Shown piece after piece: positions 25,684-34,733 of a DNA stretch of 64,000 nucleotides (positions are counted from its first letter, which is position 1; the number at the start of each line of letters is the position of its first letter). The translations under genes and the position numbers were made by a program. A model generated the notes under the pieces. It saw only the letters and a program-made list of their open reading frames with translations. It did not search any database and had not been told where the DNA came from. The stretch is from Hydrogenophaga sp. (lineage in GTDB: Bacteria > Pseudomonadota > Gammaproteobacteria > Burkholderiales > Burkholderiaceae_C): assembly GCF_025699295.1 (NCBI RefSeq), contig NZ_JAILWB010000005.1, positions 124,001-188,000 of the forward strand. The letters run 5' to 3'.

Positions 25684-27261
25684 TCAGGCGTGCGCGCCGG
25701 CGCCGTGGCCGTCGAGGCGGAACACCGCCACCGCGGCGGTCAGCTGGCGGGCCTGTTCCTTCAGGCTCTCGGCCGCGGCCGAGGTCTGCTCCACCAGTGC
25801 GGCGTTCTGCTGCGTCATGTGGTCGAGCTGGGTCACCGCAACGTTGATCTGGCCCACGCCGTCGGCCTGCTCGGTGCTGGCCGACATGATCTCGGCCACG
25901 ATGCTGCTCACACGGCGCGCGTTGTCCACCACCTCGGCAATCGTGCCGCCGGCCTCCTGCACCAGGCGTGTGCCACCGGTCACCTGGTTGTTCGAGTCCT
26001 CGATCAGCTGCTTGATTTCCTTGGCCGCCTGCGCGCTGCGCTGTGCCAGATTGCGCACTTCGCCCGCCACGACCGCGAAGCCGCGGCCCTGCTCACCGGC
26101 GCGCGCCGCTTCCACCGCAGCATTGAGGGCGAGGATGTTGGTCTGGAAGGCAATGCCATCGATCACGCCGATGATCTCGCCGATGCGGCCCGAAGACTTG
26201 CTGATGTCGCCCATGGTCTGCACCACCTGGCCGACCACGTCGCCACCCCGGCGTGCGACCTCGGCCGACTCGCCGGCGAGCTGGTTGGCCTGGCGCGCCG
26301 AATTGCTGGACTGCTGCACGGTGGCCGTCATTTCCTCCATGCTGGCCGCCGTCTGCTGCAGGTTGCTGGCGGCCTGCTCGGTGCGGGCCGAGAGGTCCTG
26401 CGAGCCTTTGGCCACTTCGTTGCTGGCGGTGGCGATCTGGTCGGACGCCTGGCGCACCGTGCCCAGCACATCGCGCAGCCGCGCGGCCATGGCGTCCAGC
26501 GAACGCAGCACGCGCTGCGGCTCGCTCTCGCCGACGGCCTGCAGGCGCAGCGACATGTCGCCCGCGGCCATGCGTTCCACCGCGCTCAATGCTGCCTGGC
26601 TGCTGGCCACGAGACCGCGCGTGATGACATAGCCCAGTCCGACCAGCGACAGCAAGGCACCCAGACCGAGCGCGGCCACCCAGCCCATGGTGTTGTGCGT
26701 GCCCGCCAGCAAGGCGTGGTGGTCCTTCTGTGCCTTGTCCGCCTCGAACTTCAGCAGGGTGGCCACGGCGCCGTCCAGACGCTCCAGCAGGGGCCTGCAC
26801 TTTTCGATGATCAGCGCGGCAGCCTGCGTCAGGTCACCGCTGGCTGCGATCCCGGTGATGTGCAGCGCCACCGGCCCGTAGTCCGCTTCGGCGGCCACCA
26901 CCGCGTCGACCAGCCGCTTTTCCTCAGGTGCGGCATTCGCCGTGACCTCCTGCAGTTCGGCCAGCGCCGCCTGCGTGGCCGCGTGGGCCTTCTTCACCCG
27001 TTCCAGCTCGACGCCACGCACTTCGGCGTTCGCCGCCAGCGTCAGGTTGCGCGCGGCCACCGCGCGGGCGTTGACCGCCTGTATGAGCTCGTTGGCCACA
27101 CGCTGGCGCGGCACGTTGACGTCGTTGCTCTGGCGCGCAATGTCGGCGCTGTGCATCAAGCCCCAGGTGCCGATGCCGGCCAGACCAACGAGGAACAGCG
27201 CGGCCACGGCCAGCAGGACCGAGAGCTGCGCGCGAATGGGACGTTGGGACAGTTGAAACAT
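25684..27261 (-). CDS. Methyl-accepting chemotaxis protein, paralogue
   Basis: Chemoreceptor of 525 residues with the same layout as the gene at 23971: [20 protein letters not shown] start, periplasmic helical sensor, second helix near 190-210, HAMP, and the tip [20 protein letters not shown]. No methylesterase/methyltransferase tether is seen at the end ([10 protein letters not shown]). It is divergent from the urea-derivative operon, with 230 bases between the start codons. A link between its ligand and that operon is possible but unproved. Confidence 0.9.
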   Translation of the reverse strand: MFQLSQRPIRAQLSVLLAVAALFLVGLAGIGTWGLMHSADIARQSNDVNVPRQRVANELIQAVNARAVAARNLTLAANAEVRGVELERVKKAHAATQAALAELQEVTANAAPEEKRLVDAVVAAEADYGPVALHITGIAASGDLTQAAALIIEKCRPLLERLDGAVATLLKFEADKAQKDHHALLAGTHNTMGWVAALGLGALLSLVGLGYVITRGLVASSQAALSAVERMAAGDMSLRLQAVGESEPQRVLRSLDAMAARLRDVLGTVRQASDQIATASNEVAKGSQDLSARTEQAASNLQQTAASMEEMTATVQQSSNSARQANQLAGESAEVARRGGDVVGQVVQTMGDISKSSGRIGEIIGVIDGIAFQTNILALNAAVEAARAGEQGRGFAVVAGEVRNLAQRSAQAAKEIKQLIEDSNNQVTGGTRLVQEAGGTIAEVVDNARRVSSIVAEIMSASTEQADGVGQINVAVTQLDHMTQQNAALVEQTSAAAESLKEQARQLTAAVAVFRLDGHGAGAHA

Positions 27262-27465
27262 GGGACTCCCTCACATGGAAAAGCTTCTTTGCACAGGCTT
27301 CTTCGACGGGGTGCGGGGAAAACTTGATGGCACGGATGGGGGATTCACGCCCTGGCGCGCGGGGAAACCCGATCAGGGGGCCGCCGCCACGGACAGGCGG
27401 CAGACCCCCGGCGCACAGACGGCGGACAGACGGCGCCCGAAGCTGGCATTCAACTTGCATGTTGT

Positions 27466-27477
27466 CTTGTATCCAAG
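27466..27477. promoter_or_regulatory. Candidate GntR/FadR-type operator before atzF
   Basis: CTTGTATCCAAG is an inverted repeat (CTTG-N4-CAAG) in an AT-rich patch 16 bases upstream of the chosen atzF start. FCD-type GntR regulators often bind short palindromes of this kind, and a FadR-type gene ends this operon. The 230-base gap toward the divergent chemoreceptor otherwise shows only the short direct repeat ACAGACGGCG near 27415. Confidence 0.4.
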
Positions 27478-27492
27478 ATGGAATGCTTAAAC

Positions 27493-29235
27493 ATGGTGCA
27501 AGACACAACCCCGAATCCCCCGGCCACACCCCTCCGCGCCGCCCTCACTGGCGCGCTGGCGCCCCAGGCCTGGCTGCACCGGCCCGCGCAGGCGATCAAC
27601 GGTGCTGCGACGGGCGTGCTGGCAGGCCTGCGCTTCGCGGTGAAGGACAACATCGACGTGGCCGGCTGGCCCACCACGGCGGCCTGCCCGGCCTTCGCCC
27701 GCACTCCCGGCGCGCACGCCAGCGTGGTGCAGACCCTGCTCGACGCTGGTGCATCGCTGCAGGGCAAGACCAACCTGGACCAGTTCGCCTGCGGCCTGAG
27801 CGGCACGCGTTCGCCCTACGGCGCGGTGCCCAACGCGGTCAACCCGCTGTACGTGTCAGGCGGCTCCAGCTCGGGCTCGGCCTATGTGGTGGCCACGGGC
27901 CAGGTGGACTTCGCGCTCGGCACCGACACCGCCGGCTCGGGGCGCGTGCCCGCCGGGCTGAACAACATCGTGGGCCTCAAGCCCTCGCGCGGGCTGATCA
28001 GCGCGCGCGGCGTGCTGCCGGCGGCGCAGGCGGTGGACTGCGTGTCCATCTTCGCCACCACGGTGGCCACTGCCGCGCGCGTGCTGGCCGCGGCCGTGGC
28101 GTTCGACCCGGCCGACCCGTATTCGCGCAGGCTGGCGATGGCGGACACGCCTTTCGGCGCGCGCTTTCGCTTCGGCGTGCCGGCGCAGCCCGAATTCTTC
28201 GGCGACGAGGCCGCGCGCGCCGCCTTCGCAGGCGCGCTGGTGCAGTTGCAGGCCCTGGGCGGCGAGGCCGTGCCGCTGGACTTCACGCCGTTCGCGGCCT
28301 GCGCCGACATGCTCTACGGCAGCGCGCTGGTGGCGCAGCGCTACGAGGCGATCCGCGGCTTCTTCGACGCGCGCGAGGCCGAGGTGATCGAACCGGTGCG
28401 CGGCATCATCGCCACCGGCAAGGGCTACAGCGCGGCCGACCTCGTGGCCGCGCAGACGCAGCTGGCCGCGCTGGCGCAGCAGGCGCAGGCGCTGTGGCAG
28501 GGCATCGACCTGCTGGTCGTGCCCACCGCCCCCACGCACCACACCATCGAGCGCATGCAGGCCGACCCGGTGGTGCTCAACCGCCAGCTCGGCGCATACA
28601 CCAACTTCGTCAACCTGCTCGACTACGCCGCGCTCTCGGTGCCCGCCAGCCTGCGCGCCGACGGCCTGCCCTTCGGCATCACACTCATCGGCCGCTGCGG
28701 CTCGGACTGGCAGCTCGCCGAACTGGGCCAGCGCTTCCACCACGCCAGCGGCCTGTCGCAGGGGGCCACCGGCGCGCCGCTGCCGGCCATGCAGCCCATC
28801 CCGGGCCTGTCGACGGCGGCCCCCCATGTGCGCGTGGCGGTGGTGGGCGCCCACCTCTCGGGCATGCCGCTCAACGGCCAGCTCACCGAACGCGGTGCCA
28901 CGCTGCTTGCCCGCACGCACACCGCGCCGGTCTACCGCCTCTATGCCCTGCCCGGCACCGTGCCGCCCAAGCCCGGCCTGCTGCGCGTGGCGCCCGGCGA
29001 GGGCCAGGCGATCGAGATCGAAATCTGGAGCATGCCGCTGGCGCAATACGGCAGCTTCGTCGCGCTGGTGCCGGCGCCGCTGTCCATCGGCACGCTGGCG
29101 CTGGCCGACGGCGGCAGCGTGCAAGGCTTCCTGTGCGAGCCGCTGGCGCTGCAAGGCGCCAGCGACATCAGCCACCTGGGTGGCTGGCGCGCCTGGATCG
29201 CCTCCACCCGGCCGGCCCCGGTGGCCACGCCCTGA
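27493..29235 (+). CDS. atzF: Allophanate hydrolase
   Basis: Protein of 580 residues. It hydrolyses allophanate, the last organic intermediate of biuret and cyanurate breakdown. The amidase-signature domain has the Lys-cisSer-Ser triad at Lys51 (AVKDNID), Ser125 (GGSSSGSA) and Ser149 (TDTAGSGR). The C-terminal domain (about 445-580) shows GMPLNGQLTERGATLLARTH and YGSFVALVPAPLSIGTL, as in AtzF and Dur1,2. An ATG at 27478 would add five residues; neither start has a clear ribosome binding site. First gene of the operon 27493-35465. Confidence 0.88.
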   Translation: MVQDTTPNPPATPLRAALTGALAPQAWLHRPAQAINGAATGVLAGLRFAVKDNIDVAGWPTTAACPAFARTPGAHASVVQTLLDAGASLQGKTNLDQFACGLSGTRSPYGAVPNAVNPLYVSGGSSSGSAYVVATGQVDFALGTDTAGSGRVPAGLNNIVGLKPSRGLISARGVLPAAQAVDCVSIFATTVATAARVLAAAVAFDPADPYSRRLAMADTPFGARFRFGVPAQPEFFGDEAARAAFAGALVQLQALGGEAVPLDFTPFAACADMLYGSALVAQRYEAIRGFFDAREAEVIEPVRGIIATGKGYSAADLVAAQTQLAALAQQAQALWQGIDLLVVPTAPTHHTIERMQADPVVLNRQLGAYTNFVNLLDYAALSVPASLRADGLPFGITLIGRCGSDWQLAELGQRFHHASGLSQGATGAPLPAMQPIPGLSTAAPHVRVAVVGAHLSGMPLNGQLTERGATLLARTHTAPVYRLYALPGTVPPKPGLLRVAPGEGQAIEIEIWSMPLAQYGSFVALVPAPLSIGTLALADGGSVQGFLCEPLALQGASDISHLGGWRAWIASTRPAPVATP

Positions 29236-29288
29236 ACACCCTCCACCGTTCCCTTCCTTCCCTTTTTCAAACCCTGCAGGAGCCTGCC

Positions 29289-30308
29289 ATGACATCCCTT
29301 CCCTCCACCACCCCGTCCCCCGTCTCGGCCCGCCGCCGCAGCGTGCTGCAGCTCGGCGTGGCCGGCGTCGCCCTGGGCGTGCTGGGCGCGCCAGCGGTGC
29401 TGCGCGCGCAGACCGGCCCGAAGATCCGCGTGGGCTACTGGCCCATCGCGGCCGGCCTGCCGTTCTATTCGGCCGTGGAGCTGGGCTACTTCAAGGAAGC
29501 CGGGCTGGACGTCGAGGCGCTCAAGTTCGCCGGCGCGCAGCAGGTGATGGAGGCTGTGCTTTCGGGCCGCGCCGACGCTACCGCCAACGGCACCGGCTCG
29601 GCCAACATCGCCATCGGCGAGCTGGCCCAGCCCGGCACCTTCAAGATCTTCTGCTCCAACCCGAGCAACGTGAAGAACGTGCTCGACGAGGTCATCGTTC
29701 CCGTGGCCAGCCCGGCCAAGGTGATGGCCGACCTCAAGGGCAAACGCATCGCCAGCGGCCCCGGCATCCAGAACGTGACCCTGGCCAAGACCGTGCTCGA
29801 GCGCGGCGGCGCCGTGGGCGCCACGGTGGTGGAACTGCCCATCGGCCAGCACGTGGCCGCGCTCGCCGCCGGGCAGGTCGACGGCGCCTACACCCTGGAG
29901 CCCACGGGCACCATCGGCCGCATGAACGGCACCACCCGCGTGCTGGAGCCCGGCGTGATCGCGAGGTACGTGCTCGGCGACCCGATGGCGCCCTGGTTCG
30001 GCGGCTCGGCCGCGCTGTCCTCGGAGTTCATCAAGAAGAACCCGGAGGCCGCGAAGAAGTTCGTCGCCGCCTACGGCAAGGGCGTGAACTACGTGCGCAC
30101 CAAGGCGGTGGAGGCGCGCCAGTACCTCAAGGGCTACACCCCCATCGAAGGCGCGCTCACCGGCGAGGTGCCGCTGGCCGCGTACACCATGTACAGCGAG
30201 TTCACCCCGGCCGACGTGGCGCACTTCCAGAAGTTCTTCGACCTGTTCAGCGAGAAAGGCATCTTCAGCTCGCGCCTGATGGTCGACTCCATGCTCTACA
30301 AGGGCTGA
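29289..30308 (+). CDS. NitT/TauT-type ABC transporter substrate-binding protein
   Basis: Periplasmic receptor of 339 residues. The N-terminus has a twin-arginine-like signal (ARRRSVLQLGVAGVALGVLG, cut near LRAQ). The mature protein follows the SsuA/NMT1 pattern (VGYWPIAAGLPFYSAVELGY, then FKEAGLDVE). CAGGAG lies seven bases before the ATG. It is followed by its permease and ATPase. Position between atzF and atzG suggests it binds a urea-like or ureido compound. Confidence 0.85.
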   Translation: MTSLPSTTPSPVSARRRSVLQLGVAGVALGVLGAPAVLRAQTGPKIRVGYWPIAAGLPFYSAVELGYFKEAGLDVEALKFAGAQQVMEAVLSGRADATANGTGSANIAIGELAQPGTFKIFCSNPSNVKNVLDEVIVPVASPAKVMADLKGKRIASGPGIQNVTLAKTVLERGGAVGATVVELPIGQHVAALAAGQVDGAYTLEPTGTIGRMNGTTRVLEPGVIARYVLGDPMAPWFGGSAALSSEFIKKNPEAAKKFVAAYGKGVNYVRTKAVEARQYLKGYTPIEGALTGEVPLAAYTMYSEFTPADVAHFQKFFDLFSEKGIFSSRLMVDSMLYKG

Positions 30309-30312
30309 CGGC

Positions 30313-31146
30313 ATGACCACCACCGCACCCGCAGAAAGCGGCAAGCCCTGGTCGCCACCGGCCAGTGCCGACGCCACGAGCGCACCGCGCAAGAGCGACT
30401 GGAGCAAGGCCCTGCCCTTCGTGGGCCCGGTCGTGCTCTTCATCGTCTGGGACCTGGCGGTGCGCCTGGGCTTCATCAAGGCCATCCTGCTGCCGCCGCC
30501 GGTCGACGCGCTGGGCGCGCTGCTCGGCGGCCTGGCCGGTGGCCCGCTGCTGGGCGACTTCGCGGTCACCGTCTGGCGCACGGTTCAGGCCTTCCTGATC
30601 GCCGCCGTGGTCGGCATGCCGCTGGGCGTGCTGCTGGGCAGCAACGAAAAGGCCTACCGCAGCGTGGAGTTCCTGATCGACTTCTTCCGCTCCACGCCCT
30701 CGTCGGCGCTGATCCCGCTGTTCCTCATGATCTTCGGCGTCTCCGACATCAACAAGGTGGCCATCGCCGCTTTCGGCGCGCTGCTCATCGTGGTGTTCAA
30801 CAGCGCCTACGGCGTCATCAACGCGCGCAAGCAGCGCGTGATGGCGGCCAAGGTGATGGGCGCGACGCGCTGGCAGGTGTTCAAGGACGTGCTGGTCTGG
30901 GAGAGCCTGCAGCCCAGCTTCGTCGGCCTGCGCTCGGCCGTGTCCATGGCGCTGGTGATCGTGATCGTGGCCGAGATGTTCATCGGCGCCGACAGCGGCC
31001 TGGGCAACCGGATCATCAACTCGCAGCAGGTGATGAACGTGAAGGACATGTACGCGTCCATCCTGGCCGCGGGTGCGCTGGGCTATGCGCTGAACATCCT
31101 CTTTCTGTTGATCGAAAGAAAGATCGTGCACTGGAGTGGAAGATGA
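30313..31146 (+). CDS. NitT/TauT-type ABC transporter permease
   Basis: Inner-membrane protein of 277 residues. After a 35-residue cytoplasmic lead there are about six hydrophobic segments. The permease EAA loop is visible as KVMGATRWQVFKDVLVWESL near 180-200. It starts four bases after the receptor gene and overlaps the ATPase gene by ATGA. Confidence 0.87.
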   Translation: MTTTAPAESGKPWSPPASADATSAPRKSDWSKALPFVGPVVLFIVWDLAVRLGFIKAILLPPPVDALGALLGGLAGGPLLGDFAVTVWRTVQAFLIAAVVGMPLGVLLGSNEKAYRSVEFLIDFFRSTPSSALIPLFLMIFGVSDINKVAIAAFGALLIVVFNSAYGVINARKQRVMAAKVMGATRWQVFKDVLVWESLQPSFVGLRSAVSMALVIVIVAEMFIGADSGLGNRIINSQQVMNVKDMYASILAAGALGYALNILFLLIERKIVHWSGR

Positions 31147-31967
31147 ACGCTGTACTGAATGCCCCCGTGTACGACGCCGATGTGCCGGCGCCCGAATTCA
31201 AGCCCGGACCGGCCGGCACGCACATCACCATCCGCGGGCTGACCAAGTACTTCGCCGGCTGGCCGCTGTACGAGAACTTCGACCTCGACATTCCCAAGCA
31301 CAAGATCGTCTCGGTGTTCGGGCCCAACGGTTGCGGCAAGAGCACGCTGATCAACATGATCGCGGGGCTGATCCCGATCGACAGCGGCGAGATCCTGTTC
31401 GACGGCAAGAGCCTGAAGGACACCAAGATCGGCTACGTGTTCCAAAACTACCGCGAAGCGATGTTCCCGTGGATGCGCACCATCGACAACATCGCCTACC
31501 CGCTCAAGCTCGAAGGCAAAAGCAAGGCCGAGGTGGACCGCCGCATGGCCGAGCTGGTGGCCTCGTTCGACGTCAAGTTCGACCTCAACCGCTACCCCTA
31601 CGAGCTCTCGGGCGGGCAGCAGCAGACCGCGTCCATCATGCGCGCGCTCGCACCCAACCCCGAGGTGCTGTTCCTGGACGAACCCTTCTCGGCGCTGGAC
31701 TTCGAGATGACGCTGTTCATCCGCGAGAAGCTGCAGGAAGTCTTCATGCAGACCGGCACCACCATGATGCTGGTCTCGCACGACCTGGAAGAGGCCGTGT
31801 ACCTGGCCGACCAGGTGCTGCTGCTGACCAAGCGCCCGACCAAGGTGGCCGAGATCCTTCCCTACGACGACCCGCGCCCGCGCACCACGGCCACGCTCTC
31901 CGAGGCCAGCTTCATCGCGGCCAAGAAGCGCAGCCTGGAGATCTTCCAGCGCGAGGTGCGGCGGTGA
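31143..31967 (+). CDS. NitT/TauT-type ABC transporter ATP-binding protein
   Basis: ATPase of 274 residues. Walker A GPNGCGKST is near 60, the signature YELSGGQQQTASIMRAL near 152, Walker B VLFLDEPFSALD near 177, and the switch His in MMLVSHDLEEAV near 210. It powers the importer encoded by the two preceding genes. A REP-like palindrome separates it from atzG. Confidence 0.88.
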   Translation: MNAVLNAPVYDADVPAPEFKPGPAGTHITIRGLTKYFAGWPLYENFDLDIPKHKIVSVFGPNGCGKSTLINMIAGLIPIDSGEILFDGKSLKDTKIGYVFQNYREAMFPWMRTIDNIAYPLKLEGKSKAEVDRRMAELVASFDVKFDLNRYPYELSGGQQQTASIMRALAPNPEVLFLDEPFSALDFEMTLFIREKLQEVFMQTGTTMMLVSHDLEEAVYLADQVLLLTKRPTKVAEILPYDDPRPRTTATLSEASFIAAKKRSLEIFQREVRR

Positions 31968-31976
31968 CCGCCTTGG

Positions 31977-32036
31977 CCGTTCAGCCTGAGTCTGTCGAAG
32001 GGTTCGCGAGCACTTCGACAGGCTCAGTGCGAACGG
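31977..32036. repeat. REP-like repeat, family A
   Basis: The arms CCGTTCAGCCTGAGTCTGTC (then GAAGGG) and CACTTCGACAGGCTCAGTGC (then GAACGG) form a hairpin between the ABC ATPase stop and the atzG start, inside the operon. Confidence 0.8.
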
Positions 32037-32043
32037 AGTCCAT

Positions 32044-32247
32044 ATGAACGAAGTACAAACCCTCATCTACGTGCAGGCCGCCGCCGTGGCCATGGACCTG
32101 CATCTGGACACCGCCCAGGCCGCGCGCGTGGCCGCGCACCTGCAGCGCACCGCCGCCATGGCCGCGCTGCTCGACGCCGTGCCGCTGGCCGACGAGGTCG
32201 AGCTGGCCGAGATCTATTGCCCGGCGCCGTTCGGCGCCCACGCCTGA
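32044..32247 (+). CDS. atzG: AtzG-like DUF4089 protein, partner of AtzE
   Basis: Small protein of 67 residues (MNEVQTLIYVQAAAVAMDLH, ending YCPAPFGAHA) with the DUF4089 pattern of one long helix bundle. In Pseudomonas ADP, AtzG has no activity of its own but forms a GatC-like complex that AtzE needs for folding and activity. It ends one base before the atzE start, which fits tight coupling. It is homologous to HpxX of oxalurate operons. Confidence 0.82.
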   Translation: MNEVQTLIYVQAAAVAMDLHLDTAQAARVAAHLQRTAAMAALLDAVPLADEVELAEIYCPAPFGAHA

Positions 32248-32248
32248 C

Positions 32249-33664
32249 ATGAGCCTGCCCCCCTCCCTCAGCCAGATCGCCCAGACAGTGGCCAGCGGCC
32301 AGCGCAGCGCCGCCGAGGTGCTGGCCGCCAGCATCGCGCGCATCGAGGCGACCGAGGCGCGCATCAACGCCTTCACCGGCACGCGCTTCGAGGCCGCGCG
32401 CGCCCAGGCCGCGCGGGTGGACGCGCAGCGCTCGCGCGGCGAGCCACTGGGCCCGCTGGCCGGCGTGCCGTTCGCGGTGAAGAACCTGTTCGACATCGCG
32501 GGCGAGGTGACGCTGGCGGGCTCGAAGGTGAACCGAGCCCACCCGCCCGCCAGCGACGACGCGGTGCTGGTGCAGCGCCTGCAGGCCGCGGGCGCGGTGC
32601 TGGTGGGCTCGCTCAACATGGACGAGTACGCCTACGGCTTCACCACCGAGAACACGCACTACGGCCCCACCCACAACCCGCACCGGCTGAACCATGTGGC
32701 GGGCGGTTCGTCGGGCGGCTCGGGTGCGGCGGTGGCGGCGGGCCAGGTGCCGCTCACGCTGGGGTCGGACACCAACGGCTCGATCCGCGTGCCCGCGTCG
32801 TTCTGCGGCGTGTGGGGGCTCAAGCCCACCTTCGGGCGGCTCTCGCGGCGCGGCAGCTACCCCTTCGTCGCCAGCATCGACCACCTCGGCCCCTTCGCCG
32901 ACGACGTGGACGGCCTGGCCCTGGCCTACGACGCATTGCAGGGCCCGGACCCGCTGGACCCGGGCTGCTTCGCCACTTCGGTGCAACCGGTCACGCGCTC
33001 GATCGGCCTGGGCGTGCAGGGTCTGCGCGTCGGCGTGCTCGAGGGCTACTTCGTGGAACACGCCGACACCGCCGCGCGCAACGCCGTGGCCTCGGCCGCC
33101 GCCGCGCTGGGCGCGCGCGCCACGGTGGAATGGCCCGATGCGGCGCAGGCGCGCGCGGCGGCCTTCATCGTCAGCGCCAGCGAAGGCGGCGCCCTGCACC
33201 TGCAGCGCCTGCGCACGCAGGCGGCCGAATTCGAGCCGCTGTCGGTGGACCGCTTCATCTCGGGCGCGCTGCAGCCCGCCGCGTGGTACGTGCGCGCGCA
33301 GCGCTTTCGCCGGGTCTACCGCGACAAGGTCAACGCCCTGTTCCGCGACTGGGACGTGCTGATCGCGCCAGCCACGCCGGTGCCGGCGCCCGCCATCGGC
33401 ACCGAGTGGATCGAGATCAACGGCCAGCGTTTTCCCTGCCGCCCCTCCATCGGCCTGCTCACGCAGCCGGTCTCGTTCGCCGGTTGCCCGGTGGTGGCCG
33501 CGCCGCTGTGGCCCTCGGGCACCGGCGGCCTGCCGATCGGCGTGCAGCTCATTGCCGCGCCCTGGCGCGAAGACCTGGCCCTGCGCGCCGGCTGGGCGCT
33601 GGCGCAGACCGGCGTGGCGCATCTTGCCCCCACCCCAACCCTCCCCCAGAGGGGGAGGGAGTAA
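32249..33664 (+). CDS. atzE: AtzE-like amidohydrolase (1-carboxybiuret hydrolase type)
   Basis: Amidase-signature enzyme of 471 residues with triad Lys78 (GVPFAVKNLFD), Ser154 (AGGSSGGSG) and Ser178 (SDTNGSIR). AtzE removes ammonia from 1-carboxybiuret, giving 1,3-dicarboxyurea; HpxY-type relatives act on ureido compounds. The last dozen residues (APTPTLPQRGRE) are encoded by one arm of a family B repeat and replace whatever tail the ancestor had. It is coupled to atzG and directly followed by atzH. Confidence 0.84.
   Translation: MSLPPSLSQIAQTVASGQRSAAEVLAASIARIEATEARINAFTGTRFEAARAQAARVDAQRSRGEPLGPLAGVPFAVKNLFDIAGEVTLAGSKVNRAHPPASDDAVLVQRLQAAGAVLVGSLNMDEYAYGFTTENTHYGPTHNPHRLNHVAGGSSGGSGAAVAAGQVPLTLGSDTNGSIRVPASFCGVWGLKPTFGRLSRRGSYPFVASIDHLGPFADDVDGLALAYDALQGPDPLDPGCFATSVQPVTRSIGLGVQGLRVGVLEGYFVEHADTAARNAVASAAAALGARATVEWPDAAQARAAAFIVSASEGGALHLQRLRTQAAEFEPLSVDRFISGALQPAAWYVRAQRFRRVYRDKVNALFRDWDVLIAPATPVPAPAIGTEWIEINGQRFPCRPSIGLLTQPVSFAGCPVVAAPLWPSGTGGLPIGVQLIAAPWREDLALRAGWALAQTGVAHLAPTPTLPQRGRE
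33626..33662. repeat. C-rich repeat, family B, single arm
   Basis: One arm (CCCCACCCCAACCCTCCCCC with AGAGGGGGAGGGAG) encodes the AtzE C-terminus. Its purine-rich half AGGGAG (33656-33661) sits six bases before the atzH ATG and serves as its ribosome binding site. Confidence 0.75.
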
Positions 33665-33667
33665 GCC

Positions 33668-34042
33668 ATGGACATCAACATCCCCGAGGTGCTGGCCGAG
33701 GTCACGGCCGCGTTCGAACGCTACGAAGTCGCGCTGGTCGGTAACGACGTGGCCGTGCTCGACGAGCTGTTCTGGAACAGCCCGCACACCCTGCGCTACG
33801 GCGCCACGGAAAACCTCTACGGCTACGACGCGATCCGCGCCTTTCGCGCCGGGCGCCCCTCGGCGGGCCTGGCGCGCACGCTGGGTCGCACCGTCATCAC
33901 CAGCTACGGACGCGACTTCGCGACCGCCAACACCGAGTTCCACCGCGCGGGCAGCGAGCGCATCGGCCGCCAGAGCCAGACCTGGGTGCGCACGCCCGAA
34001 GGCTGGCGCGTGGTCGCGGCGCACGTCAGCCTGATGGCCTGA
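33668..34042 (+). CDS. atzH: AtzH/HpxZ-like protein (SnoaL/NTF2 fold)
   Basis: Protein of 124 residues with the DUF3225 pattern ([20 protein letters not shown], then [13 protein letters not shown]). In Pseudomonas ADP, AtzH is a decarboxylating amidohydrolase that converts 1,3-dicarboxyurea to allophanate, linking AtzE to AtzF. The related HpxZ belongs to oxalurate operons. Position after atzG-atzE supports the AtzH role. The ribosome binding site is provided by the preceding repeat arm. Confidence 0.8.
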   Translation: MDINIPEVLAEVTAAFERYEVALVGNDVAVLDELFWNSPHTLRYGATENLYGYDAIRAFRAGRPSAGLARTLGRTVITSYGRDFATANTEFHRAGSERIGRQSQTWVRTPEGWRVVAAHVSLMA

Positions 34043-34050
34043 GCACGCCC

Positions 34051-34716
34051 ATGCACGTCCACGCCCAACCCTTCGCCTACGAGTTCGACCTCGCGCGCAC
34101 CGCGCTGGTCATCATCGACATGCAGCGCGACTTCATCGAGCCCGGCGGCTTTGGCGAGACGCTGGGCAACGACGTGGCGCTGCTCGAAGCCATCGTGCCA
34201 GCCTGCCGCGCCGTGCTCGACGCCTGGCGCGACGCCGGCGGCCTGGTGGTGCACACGCGCGAGGCGCACAAGGCAGACCTTTCGGACTGCCCGCCGGCCA
34301 AGCGCCTGCGCGGCAAGCCGAGCCTGCGCATCGGCGACGCGGGGCCGATGGGCCGCATCCTGGTGGCGGGCGAGCCCGGCAACCAGATCATTCCCGCGCT
34401 GGCGCCGCTGCCCGGCGAGATCGTGCTGGACAAGCCGGGCAAGGGCGCCTTTCACGCCACGCCGCTGCACGAGCTGCTGCAGCAGTCGGGCATCAGCCAC
34501 CTGCTGTTCATGGGCGTGACCACCGAGGTCTGCGTGCAGACCAGCATGCGCGAAGCCAACGACCGCGGCTACGACTGCCTGCTGCTGGAGGACTGCACCG
34601 AGAGCTACTTCCCGCACTTCAAGGCCGCCGCCGTGGAGATGCTGCGCGCGCAGGGCGCGATCATCGGCTGGACGGCGAACAGCACCCAGCTGCTCGAAGC
34701 CCTGCGGTCCGCCTGA
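34051..34716 (+). CDS. biuH: Isochorismatase-family cysteine hydrolase, biuret amidohydrolase-like
   Basis: Protein of 221 residues. The triad is Asp23 (IIDMQRDF), Lys128 (LDKPGKGAF) and Cys161 ([19 protein letters not shown]). The DKPGKGAF and [15 protein letters not shown] segments match biuret hydrolase of Rhizobium as I remember it. BiuH converts biuret to allophanate and ammonia. The same family includes guanylurea, ureidoacrylate and ureidomalonate hydrolases, so a related substrate cannot be excluded. Its neighbours atzF and atzGEH fit biuret or a urea derivative. Confidence 0.72.
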   Translation: MHVHAQPFAYEFDLARTALVIIDMQRDFIEPGGFGETLGNDVALLEAIVPACRAVLDAWRDAGGLVVHTREAHKADLSDCPPAKRLRGKPSLRIGDAGPMGRILVAGEPGNQIIPALAPLPGEIVLDKPGKGAFHATPLHELLQQSGISHLLFMGVTTEVCVQTSMREANDRGYDCLLLEDCTESYFPHFKAAAVEMLRAQGAIIGWTANSTQLLEALRSA

Positions 34717-34733
34717 ACTGCTAGAGTTTCCCC

